Shown: piece by piece, positions 11,561 through 21,900 of the stretch
How the letters are laid out: every line of letters starts with the position of its first letter
How positions within the stretch are numbered: the stretch's first letter is position 1
Assembly (NCBI GenBank): GCA_025766275.1
Contig: JAFKAC010000168.1
Location: 1 to 64,000 of the forward strand
Direction of reading: 5' to 3'
Length of the DNA stretch: 64,000 nucleotides
Source: Lactarius indigo
Lineage: Eukaryota > Basidiomycota > Agaricomycetes > Russulales > Russulaceae
Position numbers and translations under genes: made by a program
Notes under the pieces: generated by a model
The model's input: only the letters and a program-made list of their open reading frames with translations
The model's database searches: none
What the model was told of the DNA's origin: nothing

Positions 11561-12860
11561 GTATCATTCACGGTGTGTCTGTGACTTACTGTGTATGGCA
11601 TCCGAGTGTCAGAGCATCACCAGATTGGTGGTGCATTAGTGTTAGTCTGTTGGTACATCTACATTGGCCCACACTCTGACTGTCAAGTCTGTCAGTCTGT
11701 CGGTATGTCAGTCTGTCTGTCAGTTGGGTTGGTACATCAGAGTGTTGGTACGTCAGAGTGTTGGTACATCAGAGTGTTGGTACGTCGGTCTGTTGGAGTG
11801 TTGGTATGTCGGTCTGTCAGTTGACACTTTGATGTACGTCAGTCTGTCAGTCTGTTGGTAGGTTGGTGCATCTGTACCATACGTTGGTGTGTCTATTTGT
11901 TCGTGCATCAGTGTGTCAGCATGTGCACTAATTTGTTGCGTTGGTCGCTGTGTTGGTATGTCAGAGCATCGGTGTGTTAGTATGTCGGAGTGTTGGAGCA
12001 TCAGTCAAAACTCCAATGTATGTCAGTCTGTATGTGGTGTATCTGAACATCCATGCATCAGTTTGTCGGTGTGCCCGTGCATATGTCTGTACATTGGTGT
12101 GTCAGTACATCAGAGCATCAGGTCTGTTGGTATGTCAGTCAGTTGGTTGACACTCTGACGCACATCAGTCAGTTTGTCAGTGCTATGACATACATGGGTC
12201 AGTTGGCTGATGATCTGACGAATGGCAGTCTGTTGGTACATCAGAGTGTCTGGTATGTCGGTACATCGGTCAGTCGGTCGGCACTCCAACATATGTCAGT
12301 CCAATTGTTGATGCTCTGACATGTCGGACCACTGGTTGATGCTTCAACATATGTCAGTCAGTCGGCCGACACTCTAATGCATGTTGGTCTGTCAATACAT
12401 CTGTAAGTTAGTGCACCCATGCATCTGTGTGCTGGTATGCAGAGCATCAGGTCAGTCGATACATCAGTCAGTTGACGCTCCAAGGTAAATCACTTGGTCA
12501 ACCAAGGCTCTGATCTATGTCAGTCAGTTGGTGTGTCTGTGTCAGTGTGTCTGCATGTCCAAGTGTCGGCCGGCCAGTACAATATATGTCTCTGTGTTGG
12601 TCTGCTGGTGTGCATTGGTTTGTCTGAGGGTGTGTTGGTAGGTCAGAGTGTCAGTCAGTCAGTTGACGCACCGACCTACATTGGTCAGTCGGTATGTCCA
12701 TACATCGGGTGTATCTGTAAGTTGGTTTGTGCACATTGGTGTGTCTGTCAGAGTCAGTGTGTTGTTTTCATGCATATGCGTCAGTGAGTCGATGTACATG
12801 GGTCGGTGAATTGGTGAGTGTACCTCAGTGACTTGATGAGTTGGTGACTTTTGCTAATGT
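11561..12860. repeat. Degenerate tetranucleotide-phased satellite
   Basis: About 1.3 kb built from GTCA, GTCT, GTCG, GTTG and GGTA words in a 4-bp register, with short higher-order copies (GTTGGTACATCAGAGT and variants every 16 bp near 11730-11790). All reading frames stay open for long stretches because of the composition. The Cys/Val-rich ORFs here are artefacts. Confidence 0.8.
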
Positions 12861-14393
12861 CGGATGAGTCTATTTGTCATCAGAGGGTGTATCTCACCAA
12901 AACTATCAGGTGGCCACATCATTGAGCTGGACTGAGTGTGGGGTCATCAGCAATATGAGTTCACATTGAGCACAGATAAATGACCTACATTCCGCAAATT
13001 CCAAAATGGCTTCTCAAGATTCTTGAAGTGACACATCATGTCTGCAAGACTCACAGCAGTCCAGAAATGCTGTTACTTGAGGCGCAGCTCCTTCCTAACT
13101 ATCACCTATCAGTGCCTGTACAACACATAACATAGAGTGTAGCATACGCGAAGTATGGCTGTTCGGATGGAGAGCAGATGGATTGCAGCTGTTGAGTCAT
13201 AATTGCCGGTTACAGTGATAAAAGTCCGGCAGAGACTATTAATGCTCCTGGTACTGTAGCCGGGAGTCATGACATCATATGCAACCACGTAGAGGGCAGC
13301 TACAATAAAGTGATGGATGTAGATGAGTATGACACCAGGTGTGAGTGAGGAGAAAAAGAGGTGGAGCTTGGCATGTGTCACTGGAGCCACGGCCATGCTG
13401 TTGGTCACGTGGTACCAGATTGCAGTAATCTGAAGTGTGTTCAATTTATAGAAACGTGTGCTCTCCCTCCCGAAGGTGGAGGAGTGGTAGGAGAGGGGAA
13501 GTTGGGATAGGGATAAGTGTGCATACTGTGAACATGTTAACGCATCACCATGCGATGGATGTGGAGCCCCATAGCGCTCTTCAAGCACTCTTGGTTGTCA
13601 AGTTGACCCCATCTGGACAACGAATCATGAGAACAGAAAATTCCCCCGTTTGAGTGGAAGAATGTATTGCAATCAATGGAGTACTCACATGCATTGAATG
13701 CAAAGCAGTAAAAACTGTCAGGGAGAAAACATGCGCTGGCAGGAGAGGAGCAACAATGTGCAAAAAGTCATCTGACAATGAACCATGAGAAGAGAGAATT
13801 CCCCGATTGAGTGGTAACGACGAAGATGTTACCACAAAGTACTGAGGCACCCTGAATGCATGGGAGGAAAAAAGGGAGAGGGAGAAAAAACGTAAGCAGT
13901 GATAGCAATGAAGTGAAGTCCCTTGAAGAGAGTTATTGGACAACCAGCAAAGAGAGTGAATAGAGGTGACATATGATGAAAACATCAAACAGCTCACAGC
14001 AGACCACGACAAGTGAAAACAGAATGAAGAGATCAAACAGTGTAAGAGCAATGATAGCAGAGTGATGACAGAAGACTACAATGAAGGACAGGGTGATCAG
14101 TCTTAATGAGGCAAACATATGTGTCAGCATATCTGTCAGCAAAAAAGTTGTTGAAGATTTTATTATTGTATATTGATTGTGTCGCATTCCAGGGGCCAGG
14201 GACATCCTATCTTCTTCCTTCCCATGACTATATCCTATATTTACAAGTAGCTAGCTGTGCTTTATATTAATGTTCGAGTCTGAGGACTCGATAATGAGAC
14301 AAAAATTAGGCTATAGTAAGTTCCGGCTCCATCTGTGTAGCTAGCAAGATTGCCTCTTGGATGTATAGCACGCATGTGAGTAGTAGTGTAGCC
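12861..14393. other. Anonymous DNA, no gene supported
   Basis: Two minus-strand open stretches (13109-13588, 13581-14051) encode Ser/Leu/His-rich sequence with no motif I recognise. A roughly 35-bp segment around ATTCCCC(C/G)TTTGAGTGG is repeated near 13640 and 13800. Could be degraded transposon sequence. Confidence 0.35.
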
Positions 14394-14441
14394 TGATGAA
14401 CAGTACAGATGGAGAGCATACTCACAGTGACAAGGATGACT
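14394..14441 (-). mobile_element. F LTR fragment, left half of a split copy
   Basis: Begins TGATGAACAG like the reverse complement of an F LTR 3' end and runs to GATGACT (14435-14441). The rest of an F LTR starts with the same GATGACT at 36578. The two halves make one LTR overlapping by 7 bp. Confidence 0.7.
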
Positions 14442-15270
14442 CTCAGTAAAAAAGATAAGTCACACAAAGTCACACAAAGTCAGCTCAAAGTCAATGACTT
14501 TTCACTTGACTGATGTCCTATTTTAGCGACTTCAAAAGTCAGGAAAAAGTCACAAAAAAGTCAGGCTAAGGTCAATGTATAGTCACTTGGTAGTCAATGA
14601 CTTTTCATTGACTTTTTGTTGACTGATGTCCTATTTTTTTGACTTTGAATTGACTGCTGAAGTCAAGTGCAAGTCATTAAAAAGTCAACAAAAAGTCATT
14701 GAAAAGTCACTGTAAGTCATTGACTTTTCATTGACTTTTTGTTGACTGATGTCCTATTTTTTCGACTTTAAACTGACTGCTGAAGTCAAGCACAAGTCAT
14801 TACAAAGTCATCAAAAAGTCAATGAAAAGTCACTGACTTACAGTGACTTTCCATTGACTTTTTGTTGACTAAGGAAGTCAAGCTCCAGTCATTGAAAAGT
14901 CAACAAAAAGTCATTGACTAAGAACTGACTTTGTTTGACTTTTAATTGACTTTTCAAAGTCAATTGGCAGTCAACAAAAAAAGTTGCACAAAAGTCAACA
15001 AAAAGTCAATGACTTTTTATTGACTATGGAAGTCAATTTCCAGTCATTCAAAAGTCAATAAAAAGTCGTTGACTAAGAACTGACTTTGTTTGACTTTTAA
15101 TTGACTTTCAAAGTCAATTAACAGTCAACATAAAAGTCACACAAAAGTCACACAAAAGTTGAACAAAAGTCACCAATATTATTGACTACAGACTGACTTT
15201 TAGCTGACTTTGAGCCAACTCCCAAAGTCAATCAGCAGTCAAGTAAAAGTCAGTTTAAAGTCACACATTA
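14442..15270. repeat. AGTCA/TGACT subterminal repeat (left)
   Basis: AGTCA or its complement recurs every 6-15 bp over about 830 bp, often as AGTCAATGACT. Long near-perfect inverted repeats form: arms 14683-14709 and 14721-14747 pair in 26 of 27 positions around an 11-nt loop. The phrase TGATGTCCTATTTT recurs at about 14510, 14624 and 14748 and again at the right end near 36530. Confidence 0.8.
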
Positions 15271-15453
15271 ATCACGCGAGAAATTCCAACAGCAAAAAAG
15301 ATATATTTTTTTTGTGACAAACAGGCCCACCGCTGCAAACAATACAAGAGCTTTGATTTAAAAGATGGGCGCTATGCAGCAGCCTTTGCATTGTGCTTTG
15401 ATTTGCGCTGGAGAACATTAGCCACAATATATATTGACATATGTGTGACTTAC

Positions 15454-18400
15454 CTTGTTGACGATGCTCTCGATGTCCTCTTTAGAGGGCTGTTCCGACT
15501 TTGGCGCTCCTGCAATCGCCTTGATAAGGTCTGTGAAAACATATTAGCAAAGAGGGGAAGGAAGGGGAGGAGGGGAGGAGAGGCAATGTACCTCTTCTCA
15601 TAGGCCGCTTCCCTTGCAACTTGATCTCGTGCTCATTGACCCACTGCATGAGCTCGTCACGCTGAAGGTCTTGGAGGTGTGAGTGGGACTCATTGTCGTC
15701 GGCCGAGCCCTAAAATAAATGAATCATCAGTGATATGTGGCGGCAATGGAAGACATACCTCAGACGATGAAGTTGCCTTTCCACCTGGATCCTGGGCGCC
15801 CCATCTTGGGCTCTTGTGCCTGGGGTCATCCTCAACAGGGCTCGCCAAACGCGACTTGAGTTGCGACTGAGTAGCCACATCATCATCCGTTGTCGCGGAA
15901 CGGGTGTCCTTGGCTTTGGCTGCCCATGTCAACAGGGCCTTGGCACGTGACGTTGTGTTGGAACACGACAATTTGGGGGAGGGAGGTTCAGGAGTTGAGG
16001 TCTGGAAAGGGGTGACGCATGGTGACTGTGAGAAGAAACAGTACTCACCAGCTGGGAGGCCACGCCAGGTCGAACGAGAGACATGAAAGCTGGGTGAGGG
16101 GAAGGAGGTTGGCGACCTACAAAGTAATTAGGTCAGTAGGTCAGGCTGTATATGCAAATATTCTCACTCACCTGTATTGGGACCTATTGACGTCCCACTG
16201 GTACCCTCGTCGGATTTTGAGCATTTCCCAGTTCACCATGGAGGGCTGAGATCGTGCCTACGCTTAGCCTTGGGGCCAGCCCTGCTTGATGACTCTGGCT
16301 CTGAGGGTAGCTGTACGGAAGCTACATGGGGATGAGGATGGGGGGACCTGAAAGAGGCACAATGAGGGGACAGCTGTGAAAGGCGGGAAGGGGCAACACT
16401 GGAAGAAGCGGGAGAGCGTGAAGTGGGGGAAGGCAAGGCACAGGAAGAAGTACTGACGCGGCTGGAAGGAGGGATGCAGGAAGATTCCGCGATGCTAGGA
16501 GTTGATGGACGGGAAGGAGGTACAGAATGTGAGCGGTCCGAAGGGCAATCCATCACCGACCCGAGGACTATATTGGCCTTCCAGTTGGCGCTGCACAGTG
16601 AGAGGAGTGGAGCCAAACGTTCAAGTGCTTCAACAGCTTGAGCCCACTCGCTGGAAAAGTTGTGCTTGAGGAACCCTTTCTTGTGCATCTTGTCGGCAAC
16701 GGCGCAGGGATCGTGCCTCAGTGGCTCCAGGTGGGTGCGGACAATGGTCAGCGTGGTTTGGCGGATCGTTTTCCACTCCCTGTTTGAGAGCATCCTCCCA
16801 TCCTCGTGTTGAACCGCGTGTTGCATGGGGGGTCGGGACATATTGCCAGCAGAAACACTGACACCAGGATCATTCTTGCAATCGTCCCACGTCCAGATGA
16901 CGGAGGGCGGATAGCAATCTGGGTGGGTTGACGGACAAGGGGAAGGTAAAGGGAGCCATGGCAGTGGAGTGCTGGAGGCAACTTGCGAGGCCGACTCGCT
17001 CGGACACAAAGACGAAGCAGCTGAGCTAATGGCTGGATGTTATGGTACGGACTCATTACACACTCCGAGTGACTCACGGCCAGTTATGACTATGGTCCGA
17101 TAGTAGTATTAGTCATGGACACTTACATCGTATCAGTCAGCATAGTAGTTCACATGTGATTGTGACTCATGTATGACTCATTCCTAGGATAGCTGTACTA
17201 GGGTTCGAGCTAGTTACACTATTGGTCTCTTATTGTTCCAGCGGCACTTTAAAGCCCGTGTGTATCTGTATAAGTAGTCGTCTTAGAAGACCAAGAGTCC
17301 CCATCTTGGTCTTCTTCAAATCCACCTTCTTGACTCGTCTCTTGTCTGCCATAGTCTCGGACTAAGTGTGCCTCTGCTCCTATCCACCAAGGGATAGTAC
17401 TCTTCCTCATCTTTGCTGCAGCGTGTGCCAGTGTGCCCCTGTTCAGCTTGTGTTGGGTTGACACATAGTCCCCATTCACTTATATTCGCTAAGTTGACTA
17501 CGCCTACTCTAAGTCCAAGTCGGGCTAACACTGGTGGAGTGTAACACTGGAGCTGACGATGTAAAAAAAAAGATTAGTTGTACAATTACGACGATAAAAA
17601 AAAAAGGCACTTACAGCTTGTCACCATCGGGCGCAGGGACGAAGCAAATGAACTGGCGACTGTAGCTAGAGAAGGATGAGGAAAGGATGAGTAAAAAAAT
17701 ATAAAAAAAAAGACAAAACGCGACTCACAATTCGCCGACAAAGTACTTTGTTGCAGGCTGAGAAGTTCTTGAAGGTGGCCAACCATATTGACGTATTTCA
17801 TGAACTCCGGGTTGTGCATGATGTTACGCCCTAGCAGGGGCGTGGGTTCTAGAGGTTCTGAATCACACAAGTATCAAGCGAAGACCTCTGTTGTCTTATT
17901 GCTATGAAATACGAGTGATAAAGTGTGGCACAAGGTGCAGCACTACTCTGTAGTATAGGACTCCTCGTCCGAAGTGTCTAACACTTCTCTACACTTGATC
18001 TTGCTAGTGCACAGAGTATAACAGGTGTAACGCGTTGATATAGTTCAACTGCAAAGACTTCGAAGTGTCCTGGTTAGGGACTGAGGTAGGGGATGCACAA
18101 GAAGAGAGGGATAAGGCGAGGTCACACCAAAGTACGGAGGCAAGGTTGCTAGATTGCAAACGAAGCCAAGTCTGGCTTCCTACGGTCTATAGTACAGGTT
18201 TATATAGGACAGGGTTCCAAACAACATGAACACAAGTCCACACAATATCAAAGAGACTAAACGGAGCAAGCAGAAGTTCGGATCAAGGAAAAACAGCGCC
18301 ACTAGTAACAGTAGCTCCTTTGGTAACAAGGTATAGTACAGAAGGGGAAAGGCAGGGTGGAAACATACTGTGACTGAGGTCCGAAGCGTCGGATCATAAC

Positions 18401-18626
18401 ACATGAGTTCGTCGTGAGTCAGGCGGGTGATGATGTTGATGGGGAGGCCGGAAGGTTGAGAAATCTGAGAGAAAAGAGAGACAGGTGTCGCAGCGGACGA
18501 CTGGGTACTTGCAGTCACAGAAAACATCATGCTCGGGGGGCAAGACCGAGTCACTGACAAGTCCTCCTCGTCCATCTCATCAAAGTCTAAATGAGGCTCG
18601 TCAAGATCATCCGGAATAGTCGACAT
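15454..18626 (-). CDS. Gene KJ: multi-exon protein of unknown function, split by two solo LTRs
   Basis: Starts at ATG 18626 (MSTIPDDLDE, acidic) and reads to RLTHDELM. After solo LTR E is removed it continues HNPEFMKYVNMVGHLQ to about 17729. A GTGAGT intron, a short exon with FICFVPAPDGDK and another intron lead to an exon that spans the second solo LTR (17038-17546) and continues SSLCPSESASQ. It then has a conserved block (QHEDGRMLSNREWKTIR...WAQAVEALERL...LLSLCSANWKAN) and a Ser/Pro-rich tail; further exons encode DELMQWVNEHEIKLQG and DLIKAIAGAPKSEQPSKEDI, ending at a GTAAGT donor at 15454. Gene LM (60125-63986) is a paralogue. It is divergent from tnp2 gene H, 320 bp away, in the same TIR element, so an accessory transposon protein is an inference; a captured host gene is the alternative. 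Exon borders are approximate and the two LTRs should disrupt it. Confidence 0.6.
17038..17546 (+). mobile_element. Solo LTR, divergent A-like family, in gene KJ
   Basis: TGTTATGGTACGG...GTGTAACA, 509 bp (the same length as the A LTRs), with perfect CTGGA duplications (17033-17037, 17547-17551). Shares with A the segment around GGGTTCGAGCTA and a 12-bp stem-loop (17285-17296 pairing with 17304-17315). Read in the gene's sense it interrupts an exon; removing it restores an open frame. Confidence 0.9.
17822..18401 (-). mobile_element. Solo LTR, family E, in gene KJ
   Basis: Plus strand reads TGTTACGCCCTAG...GGATCATAACA, the reverse complement of the other E LTRs, 580 bp, with perfect CATGA duplications (17817-17821, 18402-18406). 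Removing it joins DELM to HNPEFMKY in frame. Confidence 0.93.
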
Positions 18627-18946
18627 GCAAGAAAAATAGATGGGAAGGGAAGATGGAAGAAGATGGGAATGAGAGGAAGAGGGAAGAGGGAAGAGGGAAG
18701 AGGAAATGGGGAAGGAAGGAACACGGAAGGTGGGGAGGACGAATGACCGAACGAACAAGCGAGGGAAAAAAAAACGTAAGTCAATATGAACGTAAGTCAA
18801 TATGTTCGCTTGCTCCTGCCCTGACAAATCGCGGCACGGCTGGCCCAGGGCTTCGAAGACTCGAAACTCGCAACTTGTTATCTGTAGTCCATCAGCAGAT
18901 TGTTTTTGTGCTACCAGGCCTGTATATACACCTTCCCACAACAACA
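18627..18946. promoter_or_regulatory. Shared divergent promoter region of KJ and H
   Basis: The 320 bp between the two divergent start codons. It contains a purine-rich tract (about 18650-18720), a tandem AACGTAAGTCAATATG-type copy at about 18770-18800, and TATATA near 18924 suited to gene H. Function is inferred from position only. Confidence 0.4.
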
Positions 18947-21900
18947 ATGGCACCAATAGTTAAATATATTTGCCCATGCTTCAAGTGCACCTCAAATAAG
19001 GAGCTTTCCAAGAGGACTATCAGGATTCACTCCAAGGAAAACCTAAAGCATCTATATAATCTGATAGCTTCTGGTGCACCTCAGGACACTGTGAACTTTG
19101 TCCAGAGCTGTCAACACCAGCTTTCAGAGCTGCTTGGCAGCCTGGTTGAGGAGTCACAGTTATCCAGGCAACTTGGATCTCTTTATTCAGATGGTGAGCA
19201 CTTATTTTTTATGCTCCCAATTAATACTGATCTACTTAGATCTAGCTATTGCCCCTACTAGTTCACCCCCATTTCCAGAGGGGAGGATGGTCAATGATGA
19301 TGCTATGATGGTCGATGATGATTGTAAGTAATTTACTGTGAACTTATGATATCTTTGTCCTAATGCCAGCATAGACACCCCATTTTCCTTGCAGGAGGAG
19401 GGCTCTATGGATATACAGGAGTTGGACAATATATCAGACCAGGAGCATGAGGATGACAGCTCTGTCATCTTCAGGATTCCAGAGGAGACCTTGGATGTTG
19501 CTCCAGACCCTGACTCTGAATCTGGCTCTAGTTCTAGTCAACTGGACTCACTGGAGGATGATGATAGTTTTTTAGCCTCTGATGAGGACTTTGCCCCTTA
19601 CAAGTCCTCATATGGGCCCTCTGGTGGTAGCAGTGGTGGGAATTTGCCAGAAATTGTTGTGAAGCTTCAGAAACAGCTGTTGAAGGAATATACACTCCCC
19701 CCTCCTCCTATCCATGCCCCATGGCAACAGACACTATCCAGGGCACAGACCTTATCCCTCCAGCACTACCTTGCATGGATAGGGTCCAATGGCACTGTTA
19801 AAGCATACAATGCCCATGCACAGGTACTTGGAGAGGCCACAAAGGAGGAAATCCTCAGCCTTTATAGGGTCAGAAAGCTAGCTGAAGACCTCACTGGCCT
19901 ACACCCCTCATTTATTGACATGTGCCCTAAAAGTTGCATGGCATATACTGGAGACTCTCATTCTCAATCCACCTGCTCATACAAAGACTGTGATGAGCAG
20001 TGCTACAAACCACAGCAGAGTCCTACAGCCAGACCAAAGTCAAGGGCAACCATGCTCTATATGCCCATCACTCCCATCATTCAGGCATACTATGCCAATG
20101 CAGAGACATCCCATGAGATGCGCCATAGGGATGAATGCTTGAAGAGGACACTAGATGTGCTTGCAAGGGGTGCTGGTGTGAAGAGGTCAGAGTTTGCCAA
20201 CTCTGACAACCATATTCACCACTACACCAAATTGGGGCTATTCCATGATGAAAGAGACACTGCCCTATCAATCTCTACAGATGGTGTCACGAACCTATAA
20301 TTCGGTCGTGACTCAAGGGCGCCTAAGACCGGTCCGCGTCGGCCCGGTCTTATGTAATCACCTTCCTAAAGGGGAATTCCGAATCGGAGTTTGAATTCTG
20401 TTCTCAAACGATCACGTGATCGGTCACGTGATCGGTCACGTCTCTCAAGCCACGTGTTGTGTACACGTGTACTTATCAACAGTTGATTGTTGATCAATCA
20501 ACGAAGATAATCAACCAAGTCACCACCCCTCGGGGATTCCCGCATAGATTGCGGAACCACGCCATCCTGACGCAAGATTGCGCCATCGACTGCGGCGCAG
20601 CTGTTCTATGTTTAAACCTCTTCTTATTGGACTCTATTGTTAAATGTCTCTAGAATGTTCCTTTGCGCAGTACTGCGCAGCACCCGTGGACAGGCCCTAA
20701 GCCTGCCCTAAACCTACGCACAGACCACCCCCTGTAGTATATAAGCTGGTGCAATTCTACGGACAGTCCCTCAGACTGTCCACTTGTGACATCCTCCCCT
20801 TGCCTCTCAGCTCCTTCGAGTGCCCCACTCTTTGTGCGCCACTACTCCTCTTTGAAGCCAAGGCCGTAGCCCACGTTTCTTGCGTCCTTCCAAACCTCTT
20901 CTCCGCACCCTTCGCAGCCCCCAGTCCCCGCCTTCGTCGTGACCCTCTGTCGAGTGACAGTGAGTCATCACACTTGGACAGTCTAACCAATAGACTGACT
21001 CCGGGCTGCTCCAGTGACTGACTACAACTACGAGTACGACTTCTCGCAGTACGGTCAGTGGGACGGAGATTCTGCCAGCTACCAGTCGGAGTTCGACAAC
21101 CAAGGTAGCCCCCTCGACTTTTCCCGCGCTTCCCCTGTCCCCTCCTCCTCTGCTGTCCGTCTCGACAGCCTCCGCTTCACCGCCCCCTACACCCCCGCCA
21201 CCTTCGGTGGTGACGAGCCCCCCGCCCCTGTTGCCCTTGTTCGGGACGCAACCCCCGAACTAGTTTACCCCTACGCTCCGGCTGAAGAAGCCACCCCTCG
21301 TCCTTCCCCTCGTCCCCTGTCCCCCAGTGTCGCCCAGTTCTACGAAGAGGTCCTCGAGATCATCGACCTCAACGGGAACGTTGTCCCCTTATCCCCTGAA
21401 CCCCGCGCCGAGTCTGCGCCTCCCCTCCGAGTTCCAACCCCCCGCCCTCCTATTTCCCTTCGTGGCTCTCCTTCGCCACCTCCTGTTCTTCCTCCGACTC
21501 CTCGCCGCTCTCCGTCTCCTGTTCCGATCCCCTCCCGCCTTGCAACCCCCGACTCGCCGATTGACTACGAGCGAGTAGCAGAACAAGGCCCCGTCTTCCC
21601 TCCGGCCCCAAACCCCGAACAAGAGAACCTCCCTCCCCTCGGTCCCACCGCCTACCAAGCCCCCCCTTGCCTCCTTTCCCAAGGAGAACACCCCCACCAG
21701 TACATCGCCGTCGTCACCCCCCAAGGAGAGTCTTGGCGGCCCGCCTCCACCACACTTCGGGAACTTATCAGTAAAGTTCCCCTCGCCACCTCGCTCGCTA
21801 ATTTCCCTCCAGTCTTTCCTTCTGTTACCCCCTTCCGTCTTCTGCCCCCTCACGTCTACACCCTTTTCCCACGCATTGTTGACCCCGCTCAACACCCCGA

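Noticed and set aside
11591..12787. Several Cys/Val-rich ORFs on both strands
   Set aside because: They are frames of a degenerate 4-bp satellite, open in all phases by composition.
13109..14051. Two minus-strand ORFs of about 155 codons
   Set aside because: No motif, unusual composition, no homologue in the window; not enough to call genes.
20749..21021. 90-codon ORF in the 5' LTR of element G
   Set aside because: Starts at GTG inside the LTR, has no recognised motif, and its twin in the 3' LTR ends differently. LTR leader rather than a gene.
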